From an uncultured Clostridia bacterium (GTDB taxonomy: Bacteria > Bacillota > Clostridia > UBA1381 > UBA9506), in assembly GCA_944393605.1 (NCBI GenBank), contig CALYAO010000044.1:62001-126000 (forward strand): a stretch of DNA of 64,000 nucleotides. Direction: 5' to 3'. Below, piece by piece: positions 8,614-17,735 of this stretch. The notes beneath the pieces were generated by a model. That model was not told the DNA's origin. It was given only the letters and a program-made list of their open reading frames with translations, and made no database searches. Within the stretch, counting starts at the first letter, position 1. Every line of letters starts with the position of its first letter. Position numbers and translations under genes: made by a program.

Positions 8614-11592
8614 ATGCCATACCATTTTGATACCTGGCGGAAGACCATTGATACCACGTATGCCGCGGTGGAAAAGGCGATATTTACAAGGCTTTGCGAC
8701 CTTGCTATCACGTTGTATCACACCAAGGAGCCGGTTCCTTTTTTGCGGCGCATGGAGGGCGAGGCGTGCTGCCCCAAGCGGGAGGAACGCTGGGGAGAGC
8801 TGTTTGATTGCGGCTGGTTCCACTTTGAGGGCACCATTCCCTCCGAGGCGGCGGGCAAGGCCGTGTCGCTGTACATTGATGTGGGCGGGGAGCTGTTGGT
8901 TTACGATGAAAACGGCATCCCGGTGCGGGGCCTCACCAACGTCAATACTCTGTACTATCCCGAGGACAAGGCGGGCAAGTGCGAACTGCCCATAACGGAC
9001 TGTGCGGCGGGCGGCGAGCCCATTGACATCTGGGCGGATGCCGGCTGCAACGACCTGGCGGGGATGGATACGGACAATGGGACGCTGCACGAAGCCTCCA
9101 TCTGTGTGATGAACCCCCAGATGAAGGGGCTGTTTTACGATATGGAGGTGCTCCGTGACCTGCTGGTGTGTCTGCATCCCGACAGCGCGGCATACCACCA
9201 GGTGCTGTATGCGCTGCATCAGGCGGCGCTTAAGATGCAGGACTATACCGAGGAAGAGGCGTTATCCGCGCGCGCCATCTTGGCGCCCCAGCTGGCAAAG
9301 CGGGGCGGCGACCCCTCTCTGACTGTCACCGCCATCGGGCATGCGCACATCGATCTTGCATGGACATGGCCCCTGCGGGAGACCTACCGCAAGGGCGCGC
9401 GCACCTTTGCCACGGCCCTGCGCAACATGGAGACCTATCCGGCATACCGCTTCGGCGCGAGCCAAATGCAGCTGTATGCCTGGATCAAGCGGGACCATCC
9501 GGCGCTGTATGAGCAGATCAAGCGGCGCGTCGCGGAAGGCCGCTGGGAGGTCCAAGGCGGCATGTGGGTGGAGGCGGACACCAACTGTTCGGGTGGTGAA
9601 GCGCTCATCCGGCAGTTTTTGTATGGCAAGCGGTTTGCAAAGGAAGAGTTTGGCCTGGATATGCGCATGCTGTGGCTGCCCGACGTGTTTGGATACACCG
9701 CATCCCTGCCCCAGATTTTAAAGAAATGCGGTGTGGACTATTTTATGACCATCAAGCTCTCGTGGAGCAAGGTGGATGTATACCCCCATCACACCTTTCT
9801 GTGGCGGGGCATCGACGGGACGGAGGTCTTGGCGCACATGCCGCCCGAGAACAACTATGTCAGCGCGGCGCTGCCCAACAGCCTGCGGGATGCGGAGCGG
9901 CAGTACTGTGACAAGTGCGTGTCGGACGAGTGCCTGCTGCCGTTTGGCATCGGGGATGGCGGCGGCGGACCGGGAGAACCCCATCTGGAGCGGCTGGAGC
10001 GGCTGGGCGACATGCAGGGCCTGCCCCGTGTGCGCCAGGGGTTTGCGGTGGACTTTTTTGACCGCCTGAACGAGGGCCGTGACCGGTATCAGACATGGGA
10101 AGGGGAGCTGTACCTCGAGTTCCATCAGGGCACCTACACCACACAGGCCCGGAGCAAACAGTACAACCGCCGCATGGAACAGGCGCTGCGGGAGTGGGAG
10201 TTTGCAATGGTGCTGTCGGGCGCGGATGCAGAGGCGACCCGCGCGGAGCGGGATGCCATCTGGCAGGAGATGCTGCTCTACCAATTCCATGACATCTTGC
10301 CAGGATCTTCCATCAAACGGGTCTATGACGAGAGCCTCGCGCGGTATGCGGACCTGCTGGCGCAGGTGGAGGCGCACACGGCGGCATGCTATGCGGCGCT
10401 GGGCAAGCGCTTCTCTGGCGGAGCAGATACCCTCCTTGCGGTCAACTCCCTCGGTTGGGAGCGAACGGGGTATGTCCCCTGCCAGGGCGGCTATAAGCGC
10501 GTGACCCTCCCGGCACTGGGATGCTGCGTGGTGGATGTGAGCGCGCCTGACATGCCATCCGGCGTGTTGGTTGCCCAGGAGAATTTGTTGGAAAATGACC
10601 TGCTGCGGGTGGAGCTGGGGCCCGATGGCGCCATTTCGCGCATGGTGGATAAACGAGCGGACCGCGAGGTGCTAGATGGCGTCGGCGGCCGGTTTGCGGT
10701 GTACTACGACAGCGGGGATGCCTGGGATTTCTCCATGGATTTCCGCGGCCGTGCGCCCGAGTATTTTGCGTTGGTTTCGTCCGAGGCGGCGGTATGCGGC
10801 GTATGCGCATCGGTGACCCAGACCTATCGGTATGGGGATTCCACATTGAAGGTCGTGCTGTCTTTGTTGGAAGGGGATAGCATGCTCACGTTTGCGGCGG
10901 AGGCGGACTGGCATGAGAAGGCGCGCATGCTGCGCGTGAGCTACCCTTCGGCGGTGAAGGCGGAAACCGCCACCTGCAACATCCAGTTCGGCAACTTAAA
11001 GCGGCCGACCACGGCCAACACCAGCTGGGAATTTGCCAAACATGAGGTGTGCGCCCATCACTTTGTGGACCTGTCCGAGCCGGGGTATGGGGTGGCGCTC
11101 TTGAGCCGGGATAAGTATGGATTCTCGGTGGCAGACAGCGTGCTGGACATGAACCTCCTGCGGAGTACCAGCTATCCTGACGAGAGTGCAGACCAGGGTG
11201 TCCATACCTTCACATGGGCGGTGTATCCGCATGCAGGCAGCCTGGAACAGTCGGATGTGGACCGGCGGGGCTATGAATTCAATCTGCCCATTCAGACCGC
11301 GCCGTGCGGCGGCGGCACGGCGCTGTCGGCCTCTTTGCTTGCGGTGGATGCGCCCAATGTCATTGTGGAGACGGTGAAGCCTGCGGAAGACGGCCAGGGC
11401 TTCGTGGTGCGGCTGTATGAGAGCCGCGGCATGCGCACCAAGGCGACGATTCGGTCTAGGATTCCGCTTTCGGGCATGGCGCTGTCGGATATGCTGGAAC
11501 AGGAGCAGGAAACGCTCGATATGTGCGACAATACGGCGCTTCTCACCTTTGCGCCGTTTGAGATCCATACGGTGCGGCTTTTCAAAAAATAA
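8614..11592 (+). CDS. Alpha-mannosidase, glycoside hydrolase family 38
   Basis: 992 residues without signal peptide, so cytoplasmic. GH38 enzymes are zinc-dependent retaining exo-alpha-mannosidases. Visible: an N-terminal beta domain; the active-site motif HAHIDLAWTW with H245 and D247 of the zinc site; the nucleophile Asp in WLPDVFGY (D357); a second zinc His in FHDILPGSS (H559); and long C-terminal beta domains. The ATG at 8614 follows GGAGGAG; the in-frame ATG at 8587 lacks a ribosome site. It is the first gene of the sugar-uptake block: the importer (11694-15004) would bring in alpha-mannosyl oligosaccharides, this enzyme would release mannose, and manA could feed the phosphorylated sugar to glycolysis. 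Substrate linkage cannot be told from sequence. Confidence 0.93.
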   Translation: MPYHFDTWRKTIDTTYAAVEKAIFTRLCDLAITLYHTKEPVPFLRRMEGEACCPKREERWGELFDCGWFHFEGTIPSEAAGKAVSLYIDVGGELLVYDENGIPVRGLTNVNTLYYPEDKAGKCELPITDCAAGGEPIDIWADAGCNDLAGMDTDNGTLHEASICVMNPQMKGLFYDMEVLRDLLVCLHPDSAAYHQVLYALHQAALKMQDYTEEEALSARAILAPQLAKRGGDPSLTVTAIGHAHIDLAWTWPLRETYRKGARTFATALRNMETYPAYRFGASQMQLYAWIKRDHPALYEQIKRRVAEGRWEVQGGMWVEADTNCSGGEALIRQFLYGKRFAKEEFGLDMRMLWLPDVFGYTASLPQILKKCGVDYFMTIKLSWSKVDVYPHHTFLWRGIDGTEVLAHMPPENNYVSAALPNSLRDAERQYCDKCVSDECLLPFGIGDGGGGPGEPHLERLERLGDMQGLPRVRQGFAVDFFDRLNEGRDRYQTWEGELYLEFHQGTYTTQARSKQYNRRMEQALREWEFAMVLSGADAEATRAERDAIWQEMLLYQFHDILPGSSIKRVYDESLARYADLLAQVEAHTAACYAALGKRFSGGADTLLAVNSLGWERTGYVPCQGGYKRVTLPALGCCVVDVSAPDMPSGVLVAQENLLENDLLRVELGPDGAISRMVDKRADREVLDGVGGRFAVYYDSGDAWDFSMDFRGRAPEYFALVSSEAAVCGVCASVTQTYRYGDSTLKVVLSLLEGDSMLTFAAEADWHEKARMLRVSYPSAVKAETATCNIQFGNLKRPTTANTSWEFAKHEVCAHHFVDLSEPGYGVALLSRDKYGFSVADSVLDMNLLRSTSYPDESADQGVHTFTWAVYPHAGSLEQSDVDRRGYEFNLPIQTAPCGGGTALSASLLAVDAPNVIVETVKPAEDGQGFVVRLYESRGMRTKATIRSRIPLSGMALSDMLEQEQETLDMCDNTALLTFAPFEIHTVRLFKK

Positions 11593-11642
11593 TCCACCTA
11601 ATAGAAAATTTTTCTATTAAATCTCGACAATTTTTGGACTAT

Positions 11643-11716
11643 ACTGGTAACGTAAACTGTGATTCATAGACCAATTAAAGGAGCAAGAGCCCTATGAACC
11701 TGCCTACGTTACCAGT
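11643..11716 (+). promoter_or_regulatory. 12-bp perfect inverted repeat spanning the start of the first permease gene
   Basis: ACTGGTAACGTA (11643-11654) recurs as its exact reverse complement at 11705-11716, inside codons 4-8 of the permease. The 50-base interval holds the ribosome site and the ATG. It could form an mRNA stem enclosing the start region, or be two operator half-sites. An AT-only inverted repeat (11599-11608 with 11610-11619) lies just upstream. Confidence 0.5.
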
Positions 11717-12632
11717 AAAAAGTCCGGCGACGAAAAAGAAGCTTTCTCTTCGTATCAAGGAAAATTATCAGGTCTACCTGATGATTGCGGTTCCTTTGAT
11801 TTTGCTGCTGGCATTTGTTGTCTATCCGTTGCTTTGGAACATCCGGTTTTCTGTTTATGAGTACGACGGATTTACAAAGTCGTTTAACGGCCTCTACAAT
11901 TTTAAGCGTGTGCTGACCGACCCAATGTGGTGGAAAGCGGTTGCAAACACGTTTATCTTCACCATTTTCAAAACGGTCATCATGTTCCCCATCGCCATTG
12001 TGTTGGCGGTCATCTTAAATGGAGACCTGCGCGGTCGCAATTTCATCCGTGCGGCTTATTTTACGCCCTATATCATCTCCATGGCCATTGCGAGCATGAT
12101 ATTCATTATTATGTTCAGCGGGTATAATGGCATCGTCAATGAGATTTTAAAAAGCCTTGGGATTATCCGAGAGAATGTGGAGTGGCTGGGCAGTGAGAGT
12201 ACGGCCATGGGCGTTGTTGTGGCTGTAAATATTTGGAAAGACCTTGGTTATAATATCCTGCTGGTTCTGGCAGGCCTGCAAAGCATCCCCAGAGAGCTGT
12301 ATGAAAGCGCGGCCATTGACGGCGCGAACAGCTTTAAAAAGCTTTGGTATGTGACGCTGCCGCAGCTGGGGCCGGTGCTGCAGCTCATCATTATGTTGTC
12401 CTTTGTGGGCAGCTTGCATGCATTTGACTCGGTGAACGTCCTGACGGCGGGAGGTCCCAATCATGCGACGGACGTGATGATGACCTATCTGTTTAACTAC
12501 TATTTCGGAACAGAAAGCACCTCACCGCAGCAGGGGTATGCGGCGGCGGTCAGCGTTGTGGCATCCATCATTATCGCGATCTTTACGCTGATCTATCTGA
12601 AGGCATCCAAAAAGATGCAGGATGCAGAGTGA
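11694..12632 (+). CDS. Sugar ABC transporter permease (MalF/LplB-like)
   Basis: 312 residues with about six membrane helices, the first at roughly residues 27-48. One of two inner-membrane subunits of a carbohydrate uptake (CUT1) importer. The EAA loop that docks to the ATPase is visible as ELYESAAIDGANSFKKLWYVTLPQLGP. ATG 11694 has AAAGGAGC upstream. It is followed after 13 bases by its partner permease and then by the binding protein. No ATP-binding subunit gene is present in the window, so the importer must use a shared MsmX/MsiK-type ATPase encoded elsewhere, as is common for CUT1 systems in Firmicutes. Likely cargo: an alpha-mannoside oligosaccharide, judged only from the neighbouring GH38. 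Confidence 0.92.
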   Translation: MNLPTLPVKSPATKKKLSLRIKENYQVYLMIAVPLILLLAFVVYPLLWNIRFSVYEYDGFTKSFNGLYNFKRVLTDPMWWKAVANTFIFTIFKTVIMFPIAIVLAVILNGDLRGRNFIRAAYFTPYIISMAIASMIFIIMFSGYNGIVNEILKSLGIIRENVEWLGSESTAMGVVVAVNIWKDLGYNILLVLAGLQSIPRELYESAAIDGANSFKKLWYVTLPQLGPVLQLIIMLSFVGSLHAFDSVNVLTAGGPNHATDVMMTYLFNYYFGTESTSPQQGYAAAVSVVASIIIAIFTLIYLKASKKMQDAE

Positions 12633-12645
12633 GGGGGGATGAGCA

Positions 12646-13506
12646 ATGAAAAGAAACAATTTCAATCGCATCAAAAAGATTGTGAAGAAGGTTTTGACCT
12701 ATGTGCTGCTCATAGCGGTTATGGTCATTCTGCTATTCCCCATTGCGTTTATTATTTTAAGTTCCTTTAAGAGCAACCGAGAATTTCTGTTGGGCGGAAC
12801 AAATTTGCTGCCGCAGCAGTGGACCCTGCAAAACTATGTGGAGGCATGGAACACCGCAAACTTCGGCCGGTATACCTTCAACAGCATATACTTTTCAGGG
12901 ATTGCGACCATCCTCATCCTGTTTGTTACCACAATGATGGGATACTGTTTTGACCGGGGTCAGTTTGTGGGCAAAAAATTCATCATGAGCCTGTATATGT
13001 CCACCATTTTTATCGCAGGTGCGACGACGGTATATCCGGTGTTTGAGCTGTGTGTCAAGTTGGGGATCAACAAATCCTTAAATGGCCTTATCATCGCATC
13101 CGTAGGTGGTTTGCAGGTCATGAATACCTTCCTGATCATGGGCTATGTCAAGACCATTCCGCGGGAGATCGACGAATCTGCAAAACTGGATGGGTGCAGC
13201 TTCTTCCGAATTTATTGGAATATGATCCTGCCGCTCATTAAGCCTATGGCTGCAACCGTTGGCATTCTGTCCTTCCAGGGGACATGGAATAGCTATATGC
13301 TGCCGCTGGCGTTCACCATTTCCAATGAAGACCTCCGTACGCTTACGGTGGGTGTTGTTGCGCTGAAATCCGAATCCCTGGGCTCTACCCCGTGGAACAT
13401 CGTTACGGCGGGTTCCACCATCGCACTGGTACCTGTTTTGATCATCTTTGCGATCATGAATAAACAGATTGTGAGCGGCATTGTGTCAGGTGCGGTGAAG
13501 GGGTAA
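12646..13506 (+). CDS. Sugar ABC transporter permease (MalG/LplC/YtcP-like)
   Basis: 286 residues, about six membrane helices, the first at roughly residues 14-38 (YVLLIAVMVILLFPIAFII). Second membrane subunit of the same CUT1 importer. The EAA loop reads EIDESAKLDGCSFFRIYWNMILPL. Ribosome site GAGGGGGGAT lies just upstream of ATG 12646. The permeases lie in tandem with a 13-base gap, so stoichiometric expression is likely. Between this gene and the binding-protein gene are about 125 bases without a clear terminator. Confidence 0.92.
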   Translation: MKRNNFNRIKKIVKKVLTYVLLIAVMVILLFPIAFIILSSFKSNREFLLGGTNLLPQQWTLQNYVEAWNTANFGRYTFNSIYFSGIATILILFVTTMMGYCFDRGQFVGKKFIMSLYMSTIFIAGATTVYPVFELCVKLGINKSLNGLIIASVGGLQVMNTFLIMGYVKTIPREIDESAKLDGCSFFRIYWNMILPLIKPMAATVGILSFQGTWNSYMLPLAFTISNEDLRTLTVGVVALKSESLGSTPWNIVTAGSTIALVPVLIIFAIMNKQIVSGIVSGAVKG

Positions 13507-13633
13507 GCGGCAGCGCCTGATCCAGTGTTCTGATTGGAGGCATGAAAGCGGCCTGGTATTGCAGATGGTGGTATGCCTTTCCGGGTTGCACATTTATAAA
13601 TCATTCAATTTTAATCATAGGGAGGAATGTATG

Positions 13634-15004
13634 ATGAAAAAAAGAGGGTTGGCGTGTTTGCTGGCAGCCTTGCTGCTGGTGACTGCCTTTGCGGGATGCA
13701 GCCCGCAGGAGCAGCAGACGCAGGCAAACAACGGGGAAAAAATCAAAATTTCTTTCTGGCTTAACTGGAACAATGTGGACATGAAAGAGCTGATTGAAGA
13801 AGTGTACAACAAGGAGAATCCGGACAACATCGAAGTTGAGGTCCGTGTTGTGTCCTCCAAGTATGAGGACATGATCAATATGGCATTCCTGTCCAACGAA
13901 GCGCCTGATGTCTTTGTTTCGCAGAACTCTGGTTTTGCGAAGAATCATGTGAAGGCGGGACATATTGCGGATATCACTTCTTATGTGGATGAAGAGTATA
14001 AGAACTCCTTCATTGACGGCGCGTTCCGTGACAACATCAACGTATTTGATGGGAAGATCTATGGCCTTCCCAATGCGATCTTTACCCGTAAGATGCTGTA
14101 CAATGCGGACCTGTTCAGAGAGGCCGGCCTGGATCCGGACGATCCGCCTTCGTCGTGGGTAGAGATCAAGGAAGCGGCAGAGAAGATCACGGCCATCGGA
14201 AACGGTGAGATTTACGGTCTGTCTCTTCCCATTGGGGATGCGGGCGCACTGCGGACCTGTGCGATCGAGTCGCCCGGCTTGAAATCGTATGGTCTGATCA
14301 ACGGCTGGAATCCGGTGGAAGGCAAGTATGAATTTGAAAAATATGCGCCTACCCTAAAGCTCTTGCGGGAAATGTATCAGGAAAACACCTTGTTCCCCAG
14401 CTCGGCTACCCTCAAGCAGGATCAGGAGCTGGTGTATTTCACGGCGGGCAAGATCGGTATGTGCATGATGCCGAGCGGCAAGGCACAGACCATGGGCATC
14501 AGCGACGATCTCAAATATGACTTTGACATGCGTTCGACAGACTTGCCTTGCTATGAAGGCGAGCCGGAGTATTACAACTCGCTGGAAGCGGTATCTGCAT
14601 TTTTGCTCTCTTCCACTTGTGAGAACAAAGACGCGGCCATGAAGTTCATGAAGTGGATGCAAACCCCGGAGTGTATGGGTGAGCTGATGAAGCGGGGCGG
14701 CGACATGGGCTTTTCCAAAGAAATCTACAATCAGGAGGAATATATTTCGGATGCACCTGCAGCTGAGCTGTTCCTGCCCGATGATTCGTATGAGTTCTTC
14801 CCGCCGCAGCCGGGCGGCCTCACCATCGAAGGGGATAAGCCCGAGACGGTGTATGCCAACATTCTGCTGAGCGATATTGATATTGACGCGGCAATGGCGG
14901 ACTTGACCCAACGGCACACGCAGGCACTTGAGAAATCCATTGCGGACGGTGTCAATGAGCTGGAAGACTACGTGTATGAAACGAATCCCATGAAGATTCA
15001 GTAA
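13634..15004 (+). CDS. Extracellular sugar-binding lipoprotein of the ABC importer
   Basis: 456 residues. Family-1-type solute-binding protein that captures the sugar outside the cell and delivers it to the permease pair. Signal peptide with lipobox LVTAFAGC (Cys near residue 22), so it is lipid-anchored; a Gln/Thr/Asn-rich spacer follows, then the bilobed domain opening with KISFWLNWNNVDM. ATG 13634 is eight bases after GGAGG; an adjacent ATG at 13631 is equally in frame. It stands last in the importer genes, and a GC hairpin directly after it may stabilise its mRNA, in line with the excess usually needed of binding proteins. Confidence 0.92.
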   Translation: MKKRGLACLLAALLLVTAFAGCSPQEQQTQANNGEKIKISFWLNWNNVDMKELIEEVYNKENPDNIEVEVRVVSSKYEDMINMAFLSNEAPDVFVSQNSGFAKNHVKAGHIADITSYVDEEYKNSFIDGAFRDNINVFDGKIYGLPNAIFTRKMLYNADLFREAGLDPDDPPSSWVEIKEAAEKITAIGNGEIYGLSLPIGDAGALRTCAIESPGLKSYGLINGWNPVEGKYEFEKYAPTLKLLREMYQENTLFPSSATLKQDQELVYFTAGKIGMCMMPSGKAQTMGISDDLKYDFDMRSTDLPCYEGEPEYYNSLEAVSAFLLSSTCENKDAAMKFMKWMQTPECMGELMKRGGDMGFSKEIYNQEEYISDAPAAELFLPDDSYEFFPPQPGGLTIEGDKPETVYANILLSDIDIDAAMADLTQRHTQALEKSIADGVNELEDYVYETNPMKIQ

Positions 15005-15018
15005 TGGAATAGACTGAG

Positions 15019-15042
15019 GGCGCGGGCGGTGATGCCCGCGCC
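15019..15042 (+). terminator. GC hairpin after the binding-protein gene (weak terminator or mRNA stabiliser)
   Basis: 9-bp perfect stem (15019-15027 with 15034-15042) followed by only three T. It would let part of transcription continue into the two-component genes while protecting the importer mRNA. Confidence 0.55.
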
Positions 15043-15066
15043 TTTGGGGCAGGGAGAGGAAGCGGC

Positions 15067-16920
15067 ATGGGAAAGGTCATACTGAATAATTGGCTGACCA
15101 GAAGGATTGCGCACGGGCTCTACCATATCAAACGCATTCGCCTGCTGGGCAACTGGTCATTGCAAAAAAAACTCGCGGTCTGCTTTGTGCTGATTGCAGC
15201 GGTTCCGCTTTTGCTTTCTGCTGTCATTCAGTATGTTTACATGACAAACTACCTGCCTGAAAAAGAAAACAGACAGCTTTATGCAACGGTGGTACAATGC
15301 GAAAAAAATATCCAGTATGAGTTGGACGGTTTTATGCAGCGGATCGATCTGCTGGCATACAATGCCGGGCTGGAGAACTATCTGTCTTTGCCTTACGGGG
15401 CATCTGAGGCGGAAGTATCCATGCGCATCAATCAAATTTGGAGTACACTCAATAACTATTATTTCAATGCGGATGACTCCTCCTATTCCAGGTTATACGT
15501 CAACTGGAATACGCCGTATGGATACCTGTTTAATGACGACAGCATCGTTCCTATGTCCCAGTTTTATCAAAATCCGCTCTATGTCGATGTGGATGTGTCC
15601 AGCGGTAAAACGGTGTGGATTAGACGGCATACGAGCCGAAACGGCTTGTCGGTGATCTCAGCAGTCAAGCCCATTTTGGATCTGCAAAACCAGAACCTGC
15701 TGGGTGTGATGGAGCTGGAATTTGACAGTGCGATCTTAAGCCAGATCGTCAGAGATATCGGGTATGAAAATCTGGGGAGCGTTCTGTTTGTGGATCAGCA
15801 AGGGGATGTGATTGTCCGTAACGATCAGACGGAAACGCCGGTGTATACGCCTGAATATATCCTATCCGTTTTGCAAACGATGGAACAGGAGGGGATTGGA
15901 ACCACCATTTTAGATGGACAGATGGTGACACGTGTCGTCAACCAGGCGACAGGCTGGACGTTGCTCACGTTGACGCCGGTTTCCCACACCTACCATGATG
16001 TCTATATACTCAGTGGCGTTATGCTGCTGATCACCGGGGTATTTATCCTGCTTGCGAGTGTCCTGAGCCTGCCCATTTCACACAGCATTTCTATGCCTAT
16101 CCGAAGATTGATTGCCGCGGTAAACCGGGTGGAAGAGGACAACTTCACCACCAAGCTGCCAGTGGACAGTGAGGACGAACTGGGGCAGCTCAGTATGTCC
16201 TTTAATGAAATGAACAGACGGCTTCACTACTTGGTGGAAGCGGTTTATAAAACGGAGATTGAGAAAAAAAACGCGGAGCTTTCATTGCTCCAATCCCAAA
16301 TCAACCCGCATTTTTTGTATAATACACTGGATACCATGAATTGGATGGCGCTGTCGGAGGGCAACCGCGAGGTGGCAAAGATGGCGCGGTCACTGGCGGA
16401 TTTCTTCCGGCACAGCTTAAGCGGCGGCCAGACGGTTATCTCGGTCGCAGAAGAGCTCAAGTTGGTGGAGAATTATCTGGATATTCAAAAAATACGGTTG
16501 GATGGGAAACTCAAGGTGTTAATTGATGTTCCAGACAACCTTCTTGCGCGCCGGACACTCAAGCTGATTCTGCAGCCCGTGGTGGAAAACTCCGTGCTGC
16601 ACGGCTACGGGGACAACGGCGGCATTGCGGTGCTCACCGTCCGCATTTCGGTGCGGGAGGAGGGGGAGGATCTCCTCTTTACAGTTGCGGATGACGGAGT
16701 TGGCATTCCACCTGATCGGATGGCAACGTTGCTTTCGGGCGACGGCGGAAAGGCCTATGGGATTCGAAACGTCAACCGGCGGATTACCATGTTTTACGGG
16801 CCGCAGTATGGTCTTTCCTATCACCCGGTCGAACCGCACGGCACCTTGGCCATCATTCGAATCGGTTTAGAGGCGGATGACGGGCAGGAACGAAAGAAGG
16901 AGGCGGAGAACGCTGATTAA
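15067..16920 (+). CDS. Sensor histidine kinase, YesM type
   Basis: 617 residues. Order: cytoplasmic N-terminus, membrane helix about 36-57, a ~250-residue extracellular dCache-like sensor region, a second helix about 315-340, HAMP (SISMPIRRLIAAVNRVEEDN), His-kinase domain with phospho-acceptor H415 in QSQINPHFLYNTLD, and an ATPase domain with the N box VVENSVLHGYG and G1 box VADDGVGIP. YesM/LytS-type kinases with this single-domain His motif usually pair with AraC-type regulators and sense extracellular sugars or the loaded binding protein. It ends overlapping the regulator gene. Probably controls the importer, the mannosidase and the LamG/SLH genes; that is inference from position. Confidence 0.92.
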   Translation: MGKVILNNWLTRRIAHGLYHIKRIRLLGNWSLQKKLAVCFVLIAAVPLLLSAVIQYVYMTNYLPEKENRQLYATVVQCEKNIQYELDGFMQRIDLLAYNAGLENYLSLPYGASEAEVSMRINQIWSTLNNYYFNADDSSYSRLYVNWNTPYGYLFNDDSIVPMSQFYQNPLYVDVDVSSGKTVWIRRHTSRNGLSVISAVKPILDLQNQNLLGVMELEFDSAILSQIVRDIGYENLGSVLFVDQQGDVIVRNDQTETPVYTPEYILSVLQTMEQEGIGTTILDGQMVTRVVNQATGWTLLTLTPVSHTYHDVYILSGVMLLITGVFILLASVLSLPISHSISMPIRRLIAAVNRVEEDNFTTKLPVDSEDELGQLSMSFNEMNRRLHYLVEAVYKTEIEKKNAELSLLQSQINPHFLYNTLDTMNWMALSEGNREVAKMARSLADFFRHSLSGGQTVISVAEELKLVENYLDIQKIRLDGKLKVLIDVPDNLLARRTLKLILQPVVENSVLHGYGDNGGIAVLTVRISVREEGEDLLFTVADDGVGIPPDRMATLLSGDGGKAYGIRNVNRRITMFYGPQYGLSYHPVEPHGTLAIIRIGLEADDGQERKKEAENAD

Positions 16921-17695
16921 GCTATTGATTGTGGATGATGAGCGGCACATTCGCGAGGGCATTGCCCGGGTACTGGACTATGAGAGCATCGGCGTGACGG
17001 TGGTTGGATTGGCGGAAAACGGCGCACAGGCCCTGGAATTGGCACGGGAAACGCAGCCCGACATCCTGCTGACGGATATCTGTATGCCTGTGATGGACGG
17101 GCTGGAGCTGTCCCGGCGGATTTTGTCAATCAGGCCGGAGATTAAAATTCTGATCATCAGCGGATACGATGATTTTGCGTATGCACGGCAGGCCATTGAA
17201 AACAACGTCGCGGGCTATCTCTTAAAGCCGGTGGATCCCGATGAGCTGTATGATCGGCTGGTGGCACTGTGCGCGCGTATCCGGTCCGAACGCATCGCGC
17301 AGCGGGAACTTACCTACCTGCGGCAGATGGCGGGCATTCGGGATGCCGACCCCATTCAGACGACCACGGGTGCGTCCCGGGTGGTACAGAGCATCATCGC
17401 GGATATCAATCAAAACTATGCCAAAAACATCAATTTAAGTGACCTGGCTGAGAAGTACAAGCTGTCTTACTCCTATCTCAGCTTGTTGTTTAAAAAAGAG
17501 ACCAACCTCAATATCATTGATTATTTAAACAGCGTTCGTATTGAGCGCGCAAAAGAGCTTATGCAGGACCCAACCATGCGGGTGAGTGAGATCAGCGACA
17601 TGGTGGGCATCGCAGACAGCCATTATTTCGCGCGGCTCTTTAAAAAATATACCGGGAAATCCCCAACGGAGTACCGGGCCATGTTTTTATCATGA
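16913..17695 (+). CDS. Response regulator with AraC-type DNA-binding domain, YesN type
   Basis: 260 residues from a CTG start. Receiver domain (LLIVDDERHIREGI; phospho-acceptor Asp in LLTDICMPVMDG is residue 55 from this start) and C-terminal AraC helix-turn-helix pair (INLSDLAEKYKLSYSYLSLLFK and ITDYL-like second helix, ending YFARLFKKYTGKSPTEYR). The CTG at 16913 is preferred: AAGGAGG (16897-16903) sits nine bases upstream, it gives the family-typical beginning MIKLLIVDDE, and the overlap with the kinase is eight bases. An ATG at 16877 (12 residues longer) has a poor ribosome site; a TTG at 16925 is also possible. Binds DNA as output of the kinase upstream. Confidence 0.9.
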   Translation: MIKLLIVDDERHIREGIARVLDYESIGVTVVGLAENGAQALELARETQPDILLTDICMPVMDGLELSRRILSIRPEIKILIISGYDDFAYARQAIENNVAGYLLKPVDPDELYDRLVALCARIRSERIAQRELTYLRQMAGIRDADPIQTTTGASRVVQSIIADINQNYAKNINLSDLAEKYKLSYSYLSLLFKKETNLNIIDYLNSVRIERAKELMQDPTMRVSEISDMVGIADSHYFARLFKKYTGKSPTEYRAMFLS

Positions 17696-17735
17696 CAGCA
17701 CCCAGGATGGTGTGAATTTGGAAGGAGAGGTTACT

